A program made the translations under genes and the position numbers. This document shows positions 53,451 to 61,375 of a stretch of 64,000 nt of DNA, piece after piece. The stretch spans positions 7,440,001 through 7,504,000 of the forward strand of contig NZ_CP083590.1 of assembly GCF_020099395.1 (NCBI RefSeq), in the 5' to 3' direction. The notes beneath the pieces were generated by a model that worked only from the letters and a program-made list of their open reading frames with translations, was not told the DNA's origin and ran no database searches. How positions within the stretch are numbered: position 1 is the first letter of the stretch; each line of letters begins with the position of its first letter. The DNA is from Streptomyces mobaraensis. GTDB taxonomy: Bacteria; Actinomycetota; Actinomycetes; Streptomycetales; Streptomycetaceae.

Positions 53451-53517
53451 TCCGTTCTCCCCGTTCCCGTTCTCCCCATCCGTTCTCCCTTCCGTTCTCC
53501 CGGTTCCGTCGACGACC
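53451..53517. repeat. C/T-rich imperfect tandem repeat
   Basis: CCGTTCTCCC-like units recur about five times, with variable 1-5 bp insertions, making a strongly pyrimidine-rich plus strand about 200 bp before the epimerase gene. Confidence 0.6.
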
Positions 53518-53715
53518 GCCGCCGGGCCGGACCGTGGAGGTGACCGCCGGTGCCCGACGAGGACGCGGGCCCGCCGCCCGCGCGTACACACCGGCGCGCA
53601 CCCCGACGCGGCACCGGACCGCCCGCCGCCCGGGCCCCGGCCAGCACCGCGGCCCCGGCCTCCACGGCCGCCGTCGGCTCCCCCACGGCACCCACCCCTA
53701 CCGAAAGGCCCCTTC

Positions 53716-54348
53716 ATGGACGTACGTGAACTGAGGATCGCCGGCGCCTTTCACTGCGTCCCGGACAACTTCCCCGACGAGCGCGGCCACCTCGCCTCGC
53801 CCTTCCAGGAGGAGCCCTTCGTCAAGGCCACCGGGCACGGCCTGTTCCCCGTCCGGCAGACAAACCACAGCCGTTCGCGGCGCGGGGTCGTCCGGGGCGT
53901 CCACTACACCACGACCCCGCCGGGAGGGGCCAAGTACGTCCACTGCTCCCAGGGCAGGGCGCTGGACATCGCGGTGGACCTACGCGTCGGATCCCCCACC
54001 TTCGGGGTGTGGGAGTCGGTGGTGCTCACCGCCGAACACCCCAGCGCCGTCTACCTGCCCGTAGGGCTCGGCCACGCCTTCGTCGCCCTGGAGGACACGG
54101 TCATGACGTACCTCCTCTCCGTCCCCTACACCGCCGCCCACGAACAGGCCGTCTCCATCCACGACCCGGCGCTGAACCTCCCCGTTCCCACCGAGGACGC
54201 CATCCTGTCCGAACGCGACCGCGTCGCCCTCACCCTGGACGAGTCCGCCGCGCGGGGCATGCTGCCGGACTACCGGGAGTCGCTGGAGATCGAGGCCGCC
54301 CTCTACGGCGGGTACCCGGGCGCGAGCCGGGAAGGGAGCGGCGCGTGA
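53716..54348 (+). CDS. dTDP-4-dehydro-6-deoxyhexose 3,5-epimerase-like protein
   Basis: A 210-residue RmlC-fold enzyme: FPDERGHLASPFQ, the His-containing VVRGVHYTTTPPGGAKYVHC, RALDIAVDLRVGSPTFG and VYLPVGLGHAFVALEDTVM. These correspond to the conserved cupin and catalytic region of dTDP-keto-sugar 3,5-epimerases used in antibiotic sugars. ATG 53716 has AAAGG upstream. It overlaps the next gene by 4 bases (GTGA). No glucose-1-phosphate thymidylyltransferase or 4,6-dehydratase is in the window. Confidence 0.9.
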   Translation: MDVRELRIAGAFHCVPDNFPDERGHLASPFQEEPFVKATGHGLFPVRQTNHSRSRRGVVRGVHYTTTPPGGAKYVHCSQGRALDIAVDLRVGSPTFGVWESVVLTAEHPSAVYLPVGLGHAFVALEDTVMTYLLSVPYTAAHEQAVSIHDPALNLPVPTEDAILSERDRVALTLDESAARGMLPDYRESLEIEAALYGGYPGASREGSGA

Positions 54349-55364
54349 ACACCCCGGACGACAAGCGCCCGTTGGTGACCGTGCTCGGCGCCTCCGGGTT
54401 CATCGGCTCCGCCGTCGCGGCCGAGTTCGTCCGGCGGCCGGTCCGGCTGCGCCTCGTCACCCGGGGCCACCGCCCGCCGGCCGCCGTCGCCGACGCCAAG
54501 GACGTCGAACTGCGCACCGCCGACGCCACCGACCCGGCGGCCCTCGCGGCCGCGGTCGACGGCTCCGACGTCGTCGTCCACCTGCTGGCCGACCTGTCCG
54601 GCGACATCAACTGGCGGGGCGCGGACCCGGTCGCCGAGCGCGTCAACGTCGGCACCATGCGGCACCTCACGGACGTCCTCCGCCCGGGCCCCGGCGGCCG
54701 CCCGGCCACCGTGATCTACGCCGGGGCGGCCAGCCAGGTCGGCCTGTCCGCCGCCCCGCGCATCGACGGCTCCGAGCCCGACGAGCCGCAGGGCGCCTAC
54801 GACCGGCAGAAACTCGCCGCCCAACGGCTGCTGGAGCAGGCGACCCGGGCCGGCGACGTCCACGGGATCACCCTGCGCCTGCCCACCGTCATCGGCTGCG
54901 CGCCCGGCCGCACCACCTCCAAGGGCGTCGTCGCGGCCATGACCAAACGGGCGTTGGCCGGCGAGCCCATCACCATGTGGCACGACGGCTCCGTCCTCCG
55001 CGACCTGCTGCACGTCGACGACGTCGCCCGGGCCTTCGCGGCGGCCCTCGACCACGGGCACGAACTGGTCGGCCGGCACTGGCTGATCGGCAGCGGCCAC
55101 GGCGAACCGCTGGGCGCCGTCTTCCGCCGGATCGCCGACCTCGTCGCGGACCGCACCGGCCGGCCGCCCGTCCCCGTCCTCACCGTCGACCCGCCCGAGT
55201 ACGCCGAACTGGCCGACTTCCACAGCGTCGAGATCGACGCGTCCGCGTTCCGCGGCGTCACCGGATGGCAGCCGCGCCTGACGCTGGACCAGGCGCTGGA
55301 ACGCACGGTGGACGCCCTCTACCGGCACACCGTCGAGGCGCCGGACCCTGAACCACGGCCTTGA
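54345..55364 (+). CDS. NAD(P)-dependent sugar 4-ketoreductase/epimerase
   Basis: A 339-residue extended SDR: TVLGASGFIGSAVAAEFVRR (GxxGxxG), an active-site Tyr-Lys in GAYDRQKLAAQRLLEQA (YxxxK), and IYAGAASQVG as the serine region. C-terminal sugar domain with MWHDGSVLRDLLHVDDVARAF. This is the group of NDP-hexose 4-ketoreductases (for example EryBIV, DnmV types). GTG 54345 overlaps the epimerase stop (GTGA), so translation is coupled. The product would be a 6-deoxy sugar with a set C4 configuration. Confidence 0.88.
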   Translation: MNTPDDKRPLVTVLGASGFIGSAVAAEFVRRPVRLRLVTRGHRPPAAVADAKDVELRTADATDPAALAAAVDGSDVVVHLLADLSGDINWRGADPVAERVNVGTMRHLTDVLRPGPGGRPATVIYAGAASQVGLSAAPRIDGSEPDEPQGAYDRQKLAAQRLLEQATRAGDVHGITLRLPTVIGCAPGRTTSKGVVAAMTKRALAGEPITMWHDGSVLRDLLHVDDVARAFAAALDHGHELVGRHWLIGSGHGEPLGAVFRRIADLVADRTGRPPVPVLTVDPPEYAELADFHSVEIDASAFRGVTGWQPRLTLDQALERTVDALYRHTVEAPDPEPRP

Positions 55365-55475
55365 GTCGCGGACATGAACCACGGCTCTGGGAACCGGACT
55401 TGAATCACAGCCTTGAGCCACAGCCCTGAACTACGGCGTCGGACCACGGCCCCGCACCGCGTCCCCGAACCGCGG
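55346..55475. repeat. 13-bp phased degenerate tandem repeat, ten copies
   Basis: Consecutive 13-mers include CCCTGAACCACGG, CCTTGAGTCGCGG, ACATGAACCACGG, ACTTGAATCACAG, CCTTGAGCCACAG, CCCTGAACTACGG and CGTCGGACCACGG. The period is exact for ten units from 55346. The first units code for the C-terminus and stop of the ketoreductase; the rest fill the gap to the ferredoxin gene. A period of 13 cannot be coding. Confidence 0.9.
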
Positions 55476-55536
55476 TTCCGGCCCGTCGGGCCCGAGCCCG
55501 CACCACCGCCCCGCCGCCCGCCCCGAGGAGAAGAGA

Positions 55537-55833
55537 ATGCCCGAGCCCCGCACCGCGCCCGACGCCCGGCCACAGGACGGTCCCGCGGCCCCCGGACCGG
55601 CCGCCACCGCCGGCCGGTGGCGCATCGAGGTGGACCGGAACGTCTGCGCCGGCACCGGTCTGTGCCTGGGGACCGCCTCCCGGCACATGCGCCTGGACAA
55701 CGGCAGGGCCCGGCCGGTCGAGGAGGTCGTCGACCCCGACCCCAGCGTGACCGACGCCGCCGACACCTGCCCGATGGAGGCCATCACCGTACGCGACGCC
55801 GCGACGGGTGAAGTCCTCGCACCGGAGCGGTAG
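55537..55833 (+). CDS. 3Fe-4S ferredoxin (P450-type redox partner)
   Basis: A 98-residue protein with an Ala/Pro-rich first 28 residues and a ferredoxin core: WRIEVDRNVCAGTGLCLGTA and ADTCPMEAITV. Only three cysteines are in cluster positions (CxxxxxC...CP), the pattern of [3Fe-4S] ferredoxins that feed actinomycete cytochromes P450. ATG 55537 has GAGGAG upstream. No P450 or ferredoxin reductase gene is in the window. It sits inside the sugar gene cassette, so a P450 elsewhere may share the pathway. Confidence 0.9.
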   Translation: MPEPRTAPDARPQDGPAAPGPAATAGRWRIEVDRNVCAGTGLCLGTASRHMRLDNGRARPVEEVVDPDPSVTDAADTCPMEAITVRDAATGEVLAPER

Positions 55834-55890
55834 TCCAGCGGCCCCACTGCTTCATCCGATTGTCCGTCTTCGACCCGAGGTGGGATGTGC

Positions 55891-57003
55891 ATGAGCGTGC
55901 TGGTATGGGCCTACGGCGATGAGTACGAGGCCGAACGCGCGGAGATCCTCGACGCCGTGGACACGGTGTTCTCCTCCGGACGCCTGGTGCTGGGGCCCAG
56001 CGTGCGGGACTTCGAGACCGAGTTCGCCGCCTACCACGGCATCGCCCACTGCGTCGGCGTCGACAACGGGACGAACGCGGTGAAGCTCGCCCTCCAGGCG
56101 CTGGGGATCGGCCCCGGCGACGAGGTGATCACCGTGTCCAACACGGCCGCGCCCACCGTCGTCGCCATCGCCGGCACCGGCGCGGACGTGCGGTTCGTCG
56201 ACATCGACCCGGCGACCTACCTCATGGACCCGGCGGCCCTGGCCGCCGCCGTGACCCCCCGCACCCGCTGCGTCGTCCCGGTCCACCTGTACGGCCAGTG
56301 CGCCGCCATGGAGGAGATCGGGGAGGTCGCCCGCGCCCACGCACTGGCGGTCGTGGAGGACTGCGCCCAGGCCCACGGCGCCCACCGGAACGGCACGCCC
56401 GCCGGCACGCTCGGGGACGCCGCCGCCTACTCCTTCTACCCGACCAAGGTGCTCGGCGCCTACGGCGACGGAGGGGCCGTCCTCACCGGCCGCGCGGACG
56501 TCGACCGCGCGCTGCGGCGGCTGCGCTACTACGGCATGGAGGAGCGCTACTTCGTCGAGACCCTCCCCGCCCACAACAGCCGGCTCGACGAGGTGCAGGC
56601 CGAGATCCTGCGCCGCAAACTGCGCCGGCTCGACGACTACATCGCCGCCCGGCGCGCCGTCGCCGACCGCTACCAGGAGGCCCTGAAGGACACCTCGCTC
56701 ACCCTGCCCCACATCGCCCCCGGGAACGACCACGTCTACTACCTCTACGTCGCCCGCCACCCCCGGCGCGACCTCATCCTGGAGCGCCTGCGCGCCCACG
56801 ACATCGAGCTGAACGTCAGCTACCGCTGGCCCGTCCACACCATGAAGGGCTTCGCCGGCACCCCCGCCGCCGACGCCCACCTCCCCGTCACGGAGCGGTG
56901 CGCGGAGGAGATCTTCTCGCTGCCCATGTACCCGTCGCTGCGCCGGGACGTCCAGGAGCGGGTGATCGAGGCCCTGCTCAAGGTGCTGTCCAGCGTGGAC
57001 TGA
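55891..57003 (+). CDS. DegT/DnrJ/EryC1/StrS-family sugar aminotransferase
   Basis: A 370-residue PLP enzyme. The PLP-binding Lys186 is in [28 protein letters not shown] and [23 protein letters not shown] are conserved family segments. These enzymes put an amino group at C3 or C4 of dTDP-keto-sugars (DesV, TylB, EryCI). ATG 55891 has GAGG 10 bases upstream; ATG 55885 is also in frame. It is the last gene of the cassette, followed by a palindrome. Confidence 0.92.
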   Translation: MSVLVWAYGDEYEAERAEILDAVDTVFSSGRLVLGPSVRDFETEFAAYHGIAHCVGVDNGTNAVKLALQALGIGPGDEVITVSNTAAPTVVAIAGTGADVRFVDIDPATYLMDPAALAAAVTPRTRCVVPVHLYGQCAAMEEIGEVARAHALAVVEDCAQAHGAHRNGTPAGTLGDAAAYSFYPTKVLGAYGDGGAVLTGRADVDRALRRLRYYGMEERYFVETLPAHNSRLDEVQAEILRRKLRRLDDYIAARRAVADRYQEALKDTSLTLPHIAPGNDHVYYLYVARHPRRDLILERLRAHDIELNVSYRWPVHTMKGFAGTPAADAHLPVTERCAEEIFSLPMYPSLRRDVQERVIEALLKVLSSVD

Positions 57004-57028
57004 CGGGGGTGTGGGGACGTGGGACGTC

Positions 57029-57051
57029 ATACCGGCCGGGCCGGCCGGTAT
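57029..57051 (+). terminator. Near-perfect 23-bp palindrome after the aminotransferase
   Basis: Arms ATACCGGCCGG (57029-57039) and CCGGCCGGTAT (57041-57051) pair perfectly around one base. The position 25 bp after the stop suggests a terminator; a protein-binding site is also possible. Confidence 0.6.
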
Positions 57052-57214
57052 CCGGGGGATCGAGCCCGATAGGGCTTGTTGCGCCGGATGATGCCCCGTG
57101 GGCGTGATGGCCGCCACTGTTACCGATGGTACGGATGGTGCCTGATGGGTCGTTTTGCGCTGGTGTGGCTTGATGTGGTGGTGTTGGGAGCTGTTGTTGT
57201 GTTGAGGGGAAGGT

Positions 57215-58093
57215 GTGGCGGGGATGGCTCTCGTGCTGTTGCGCCGTTGGAAGGGTTCGTCGGGGCAGGGGGGCGTCCGGCTCCCGGAGGGCGCGGGAGG
57301 GCTGGAGTGCCAGGTGCTGGATCCCGTGCAACTGCCGCTGTACCGCGCGGACGTGTCGGTCCGCGACGCGTCCGGCCGGGAGGTGCTGACCGGCCAGACG
57401 GACCCGCACGGCCGGTTCACGGCCACCCTGGCGCCGGGTGACTACGTCCTCGCGGTGACGTGCGAGGGGTTCCGCCCGGTCCGCCGCCCCTTCACCTGTA
57501 CCGCCGGCGCCCACGCCACCGTCGAACCGGTCGCGATGGAGCCGGCCCCCGCGCCGGCCCTGCCCACCCCGGGCGCCTGGCGCATCGACCCGGACCACAC
57601 CGCCGTCCGCTTCGCCGCCCGCCATATCGGCCTCTCCCAAGTGCACGGCCGCTTCAACGGGTTCGAGGGGACCCTGTGGGTCGGCGAGCGCATGGAGGAG
57701 TCGCGCCTGGACGTGGTGATCGAGACGGCCAGCATCGACACCGGCGTCCGGCAGCGGGACGAGCATCTGCGCTCGGCCGAGTTCCTGGGCGTCGCCCAGT
57801 ACCCGTACATGCAGTTCACCAGCGACCGCTTCGTCCACCGCGGCGGTCCCCGCTGGTCCGTCCAGGGCGTGCTGAACCTGCACGGCGTCAGCCGCAACGT
57901 CGCCCTCGACACCCGATACCTGGGCATCGGCACCGGCATCATGGGGGAGACCCGCGCCGCCTGCTCGGCCGTGACCGAACTCCACCGCGAGGACTTCACG
58001 CTGAACTGGAAGTCGATGATCCAGCGTGGCATCGCGATGATCGGCGCGACGATCCGGGTGGAGCTCGACATCCAGGCGGTGCCGCAGTCCTGA
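57215..58093 (+). CDS. YceI-family protein fused to an N-terminal carboxypeptidase-regulatory-like domain
   Basis: A 292-residue protein. Residues ~25-100 resemble a CarboxypepD_reg/PEGA-type beta domain (YRADVSVRDASGREVLTGQT, LAPGDYVLAVTCEGFRPVRR). Residues ~120-292 are a YceI lipocalin-like domain (WRIDPDHTAVRFAARHIGLS, VHGRFNGFEGTLWVG, HLRSAEFLGVAQYPYMQF, LTLHGVSRNV-like). YceI domains bind isoprenoid chains. GTG 57215 has GGGGAAGG upstream; no signal peptide is obvious. The fusion is common in Streptomyces. Confidence 0.88.
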   Translation: MAGMALVLLRRWKGSSGQGGVRLPEGAGGLECQVLDPVQLPLYRADVSVRDASGREVLTGQTDPHGRFTATLAPGDYVLAVTCEGFRPVRRPFTCTAGAHATVEPVAMEPAPAPALPTPGAWRIDPDHTAVRFAARHIGLSQVHGRFNGFEGTLWVGERMEESRLDVVIETASIDTGVRQRDEHLRSAEFLGVAQYPYMQFTSDRFVHRGGPRWSVQGVLNLHGVSRNVALDTRYLGIGTGIMGETRAACSAVTELHREDFTLNWKSMIQRGIAMIGATIRVELDIQAVPQS

Positions 58094-58123
58094 GCCCTGG
58101 GCCGGCCTCGCCCCGGCCGGTTC

Positions 58124-59074
58124 TCAGGACACCGGCACGAGCCGGAACCCGTCCCCCTCGGCGGTGACGCGGCCCGCCGTCGGCGGCGGGAAGTGCGTGC
58201 CCAGCAGCAGCGTGTCCGTGCCGGCGAGGGAGGCGAGGAGGCCGCGGCGGGTGCGGACGGCCCGGGCGGGATCGGTGTCCACACAGCTGGTGATGCCGGG
58301 TCGGGCCAGCTGGACGGGGTGGTGGACGCAGTCGCCGGTGATGACGGCCGACCCTCCGGAGGCGCGGAGTTCGACGGCGACGTGACCCGGCGTGTGCCCG
58401 GGCGTCGGGAGCAGCCGGAGGCCGGGGGCCAGCTCGGCGGGGCCGCCGTCGTGGACGTCGACGAGGTCGAGGAGCCCGGCGTCCCGGACCGGGTCGACGG
58501 AGTCGCGGAACATCTGCCGGCGGCTCTCCTCCATGGTGTCGGCCTGCCCGGCCCAGTGGTCCCACTCCGTACGCGAGGTGACGTAGCGGGCGTTGGGGAA
58601 GGTGGGCACCCACGAACCGTCGCCGGCGGCGCGGGTGTTCCAGCCGACGTGGTCGGTGTGCAGATGGGTCAGGACGACCAGGTCGACGGATTCGGGCGGG
58701 AACCCCGCCGCCGTGAGCCGGCCGAGGTAGCCGGTGTCCAGGTGGTGCCAGGCCGGGTTGGCGCGGGTCTTGCCGTTGCCGATGCCGGTGTCGACGAGCA
58801 CGCGCCTGCCCCCCGCCTCGAAGGCGAAGGTGTGGCTGGCGAGCAGGGGAGCGTGGTCGGACGTGGTGAAGTCGGGGCGCAGCCACGGCACTTCGGCCAC
58901 GACGTCCCGGGTGGCGTCCGGCAGCAGCCACGCACCGGTCTCCGGCGGGAGGGCGATCTCGTCGACACGGTGGACGCGGACGTCGCCGACTTGCCACGAC
59001 GTGCGGACGGCCGTTTGAGGGGGCGGTTCGGGGGCCTGAGGGGACGGCTCGGGGGCAGGATCGGGGCGGAGCAT
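58124..59074 (-). CDS. Metallo-beta-lactamase fold hydrolase
   Basis: A 316-residue relative of the enzyme at 1696: metal motif HLHTDH (residues 137-142), preceding VDTGIGNGKTRANPAWHHLD, later PTPGHTPGHVAVE and ITGDCVHHPVQLA. The N-terminus is Pro-rich. ATG 59074; it shares a divergent promoter with the amidase operon, and that region carries long inverted repeats. Likely lactonase/esterase-like; substrate unknown. Confidence 0.9.
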   Translation of the reverse strand: MLRPDPAPEPSPQAPEPPPQTAVRTSWQVGDVRVHRVDEIALPPETGAWLLPDATRDVVAEVPWLRPDFTTSDHAPLLASHTFAFEAGGRRVLVDTGIGNGKTRANPAWHHLDTGYLGRLTAAGFPPESVDLVVLTHLHTDHVGWNTRAAGDGSWVPTFPNARYVTSRTEWDHWAGQADTMEESRRQMFRDSVDPVRDAGLLDLVDVHDGGPAELAPGLRLLPTPGHTPGHVAVELRASGGSAVITGDCVHHPVQLARPGITSCVDTDPARAVRTRRGLLASLAGTDTLLLGTHFPPPTAGRVTAEGDGFRLVPVS

Positions 59075-59095
59075 GGGCGCGGGTCCTCTCCGGCG

Positions 59096-59168
59096 GTAAA
59101 GGCGGAATCTTTGCGTTTAGTGGAGCCTAGGGCCTAGGGTGCTGCTAACGCAAAGATTCTGCTTTTAC
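59096..59168. promoter_or_regulatory. Long inverted-repeat operator in a divergent promoter
   Basis: GAATCTTTGCGTT occurs at 59105-59117 and its complement at 59147-59159; extending outward, the arms match at 19 of 22 positions. The centre holds CCTAGG twice. The site covers both promoters. The half-site GCGTTAG resembles GCGTTAAG just before the TetR gene at 60809, hinting at its regulator. Confidence 0.7.
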
Positions 59169-59188
59169 ATGGAAGGTGGAGGCACGTC

Positions 59189-59419
59189 ATGACCACACCG
59201 GACCCGGGCCCGCCCGAGACGGCCGGCCGGACCGCCGCCGTGGCGGCCACGGCCGACCACGTCCTGTCCGTCCTCGGCGCCCTGCGCGGACTCGATCTCG
59301 ACGGCGTCCGGCCCGCGGCGGAGTACCGGCCGGACGGGGTCGCGTACCGGCCGGCCGCCGCCGACCGCTCTCCGCACGCCCGCCCCCTGGAAGGAGAGCG
59401 CGCCGATGCGGCCGTATGA
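59189..59419 (+). CDS. AtzG-like small protein preceding the amidase
   Basis: A 76-residue protein: ADHVLSVLGALRGLDLDGVR followed by PAAEYRPDGVAYRPAAADRS, the helix plus Pro-rich ending of AtzG-like small subunits that pair with amidase-signature hydrolases. ATG 59189 has GGTGGAGG upstream. It overlaps the amidase gene by 14 bp, so it is probably a partner. Similarity is weak; the call is tentative. Confidence 0.6.
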   Translation: MTTPDPGPPETAGRTAAVAATADHVLSVLGALRGLDLDGVRPAAEYRPDGVAYRPAAADRSPHARPLEGERADAAV

Positions 59420-60788
59420 GCTGACGCTCGCCGAGGCGGCCGACGCCGTCGCGGCCGGGGACCTCTCGCCGGTGGAGCTCACCGACTCCGTCCTCGCCCG
59501 GATCGAGGCCGTCGAGCCGGATCTGAACGCCTACGCCGAGGTCCTCGCCGACGCCGCGCGCCGGGCCGCCGCCCGCGCGGAGGGCGAACTCGCCGCCGGG
59601 CGGCGGCGCGGGCCGCTGCACGGCGTGCCGATGGCGCTCAAAGACCTCATCGACGTGGCCGGCGTGCCCACCAGGGCGGGCTCCCGGGTCCGCGAGCACC
59701 ACACGGCGCTCCGGGACAGCACCGTCGCCGCGCGCCTGGCGGAGGCCGGGGCGGTGCTGCTGGGCAAGGCCCACACGCACGAGTTCGCCTACGGGCTGAC
59801 CACCCCGCAGACCCACAACGCCTGGGCGCCGGGCCGGGTGGCGGGCGGTTCCAGCGGCGGCTCGGCGGTGGCCGTCGCGGCCGGCGCGGCCACCTTCGCG
59901 CTGGGCACGGACACCGGCGGCTCCGTCCGCGTCCCCGCCGCGCTGAACGGCGTCGTCGGCCTCAAGCCCACGTACGGGCTCGTCCCCGTCGACGGGGTGG
60001 TCCCGCTCTCCTGGTCGCTGGACCACGTCGGCACCCTGACCCGTACCAGCCGGGACGCCGGACTGGTCCTCGCGGCCCTGACGGGACGTCAGACCGTCGA
60101 GTGGCGGCCCGACTTCGGCTCCCTGCGCGTCGGCGTCCCGGGCAACCACTACTTCGACCGGGTGGACCCCGCCGTGGAGGAGACGGTCCGCGCGGCGATC
60201 GAGCGGCTACGGGACCTCGGGGCGCGCCTCGTCGACGTCGAGATCCCCCTCGCCGAGCACGTCAAGGCCACGCAGTGGGGGCTGATGGTGCCCGAGGCGA
60301 GCGCGGTGCACGAGGAGACCCTCCGCTCGTCCCCCGAGCTGTACGGCGCCGACGTCCACCCGCTGCTGGAGGCCGGGCGGCTCGTCCCGGCCGGCGACTA
60401 CCTGCGCGCCCAGCGCGCCCGCACCCTCATGCGGCAGGAGTGGGAGCGCCTCTTCGACGCCGTGGACGTCGTCGCCGCGCCGACCGTCCCGCTCACCGCC
60501 GTCCCCCGGGACACGGAGACCGTGAGCTGGCCCGACGGCACCACCGAGACCGTCGCCGACGCCTACGTCCGGCTGTGCGCCCCGGCGAACATCACCGGTC
60601 TGCCGGCCCTCTCCCTCCCGGTCGGGCTCGACGGGGCGGGGCTGCCGGTCGGCATGCAGCTCATCGGACGGCCGTTCGACGAGGCGACCCTCCTCGGCGT
60701 CGGTCACGCCCTGGAGCGAACCGAGGCCGTACCGGGCAGGCCGGGCCTGGCGCCGGACCGTGCCGCCGCCCAGCTCATCGCGCAATGA
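59406..60788 (+). CDS. Amidase-signature enzyme
   Basis: A 460-residue amidase: Lys79 in GVPMALKDLIDVAG, GGSSGGSAVAVAAGAATFAL, and the nucleophile Ser173 in GTDTGGSVRVPAALNG, the Ser-cisSer-Lys triad. The family hydrolyses amides such as ureido, allophanate or glutaminyl bonds; the AtzG-like partner suggests an AtzE/AtzF-type role. ATG 59406 overlaps the small upstream gene. Control by the divergent operator is likely. Confidence 0.92.
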   Translation: MRPYELTLAEAADAVAAGDLSPVELTDSVLARIEAVEPDLNAYAEVLADAARRAAARAEGELAAGRRRGPLHGVPMALKDLIDVAGVPTRAGSRVREHHTALRDSTVAARLAEAGAVLLGKAHTHEFAYGLTTPQTHNAWAPGRVAGGSSGGSAVAVAAGAATFALGTDTGGSVRVPAALNGVVGLKPTYGLVPVDGVVPLSWSLDHVGTLTRTSRDAGLVLAALTGRQTVEWRPDFGSLRVGVPGNHYFDRVDPAVEETVRAAIERLRDLGARLVDVEIPLAEHVKATQWGLMVPEASAVHEETLRSSPELYGADVHPLLEAGRLVPAGDYLRAQRARTLMRQEWERLFDAVDVVAAPTVPLTAVPRDTETVSWPDGTTETVADAYVRLCAPANITGLPALSLPVGLDGAGLPVGMQLIGRPFDEATLLGVGHALERTEAVPGRPGLAPDRAAAQLIAQ

Positions 60789-60808
60789 AGTCGCGTTAAG
60801 CTGGGGTC

Positions 60809-61375
60809 ATGAGCCCCAGACCCGCCGTACGCCCCGGCGGCCGCAGTGCCCGCGTCCAGGAATCCGTCCACCGGGCCGTACGCGAACTCCAGGCCGAGGG
60901 GGCCACCCTGACCGTGCCGCTCGTCGCGGCCCGGGCCGGGGTGACCCCCTCGACCGTCTACCGCCGCTGGGGCGACCTCCAGGAGCTGCTCTCCGACGTC
61001 GCGGTGGAACGCCTGCGCCCGGAGGCGCCCCCGGCGGACCACGGCGACCTGCGGGCCGACCTGGAGCACTGGGCCGTGGCCTTCCTGGAGGAGATGTCGT
61101 CCCCGCCCGGCCGCTCGTACATCCGCGACGCCCTCGCCGGCGACCCGGACGGCTCCCACGCCGGCCAGTGCTCCGGTTTCGCGCACGACCAGGTCGAGCT
61201 GATCCTCGACCGCGCGGCGGAGCGCGGCGAGCACGTACCGGACGCGGAGACCGTGATGGACCACCTGGTGGCGCCGATGATCTACCGCGTCCTCTTCCGC
61301 CCCGGACCGCTCGACGCCGCCTTCGCCCGCCGGCTCGTCGCGACCGTCTTCTACCGGCTGATGCCCCTGCCCTGA
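60809..61375 (+). CDS. TetR-family repressor
   Basis: A 188-residue TetR: VQESVHRAVRELQAEGATLT, HTH VPLVAARAGVTPSTVYRRWG DLQELL (two parts of one helix-turn-helix), and a TetR_C_11-like C-domain. The Arg-Trp in YRRWG is typical. ATG 60809. It follows the amidase by 20 bp and probably regulates the amidase and metallo-hydrolase operons through the 59096-59168 repeat. Its 3' end overlaps the convergent TetR by 25 bp. Confidence 0.9.
   Translation: MSPRPAVRPGGRSARVQESVHRAVRELQAEGATLTVPLVAARAGVTPSTVYRRWGDLQELLSDVAVERLRPEAPPADHGDLRADLEHWAVAFLEEMSSPPGRSYIRDALAGDPDGSHAGQCSGFAHDQVELILDRAAERGEHVPDAETVMDHLVAPMIYRVLFRPGPLDAAFARRLVATVFYRLMPLP

Larger units (their letters stand above)
52585..53715. other. 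1.1-kb gene-free interval before the deoxysugar cassette
   Basis: None of the open frames has convincing coding character; most are GC-driven. It contains an inverted repeat at 53149-53177 and a C/T-rich imperfect repeat at 53451-53517. The length is unusual for Streptomyces and may mark an insertion or decayed genes. Confidence 0.5.

Noticed and set aside
57076..57214. Short plus-strand frame in G/T-rich sequence before the YceI gene
   Set aside because: Different frame from the YceI gene, no ribosome site, and composition reflects strand skew only.
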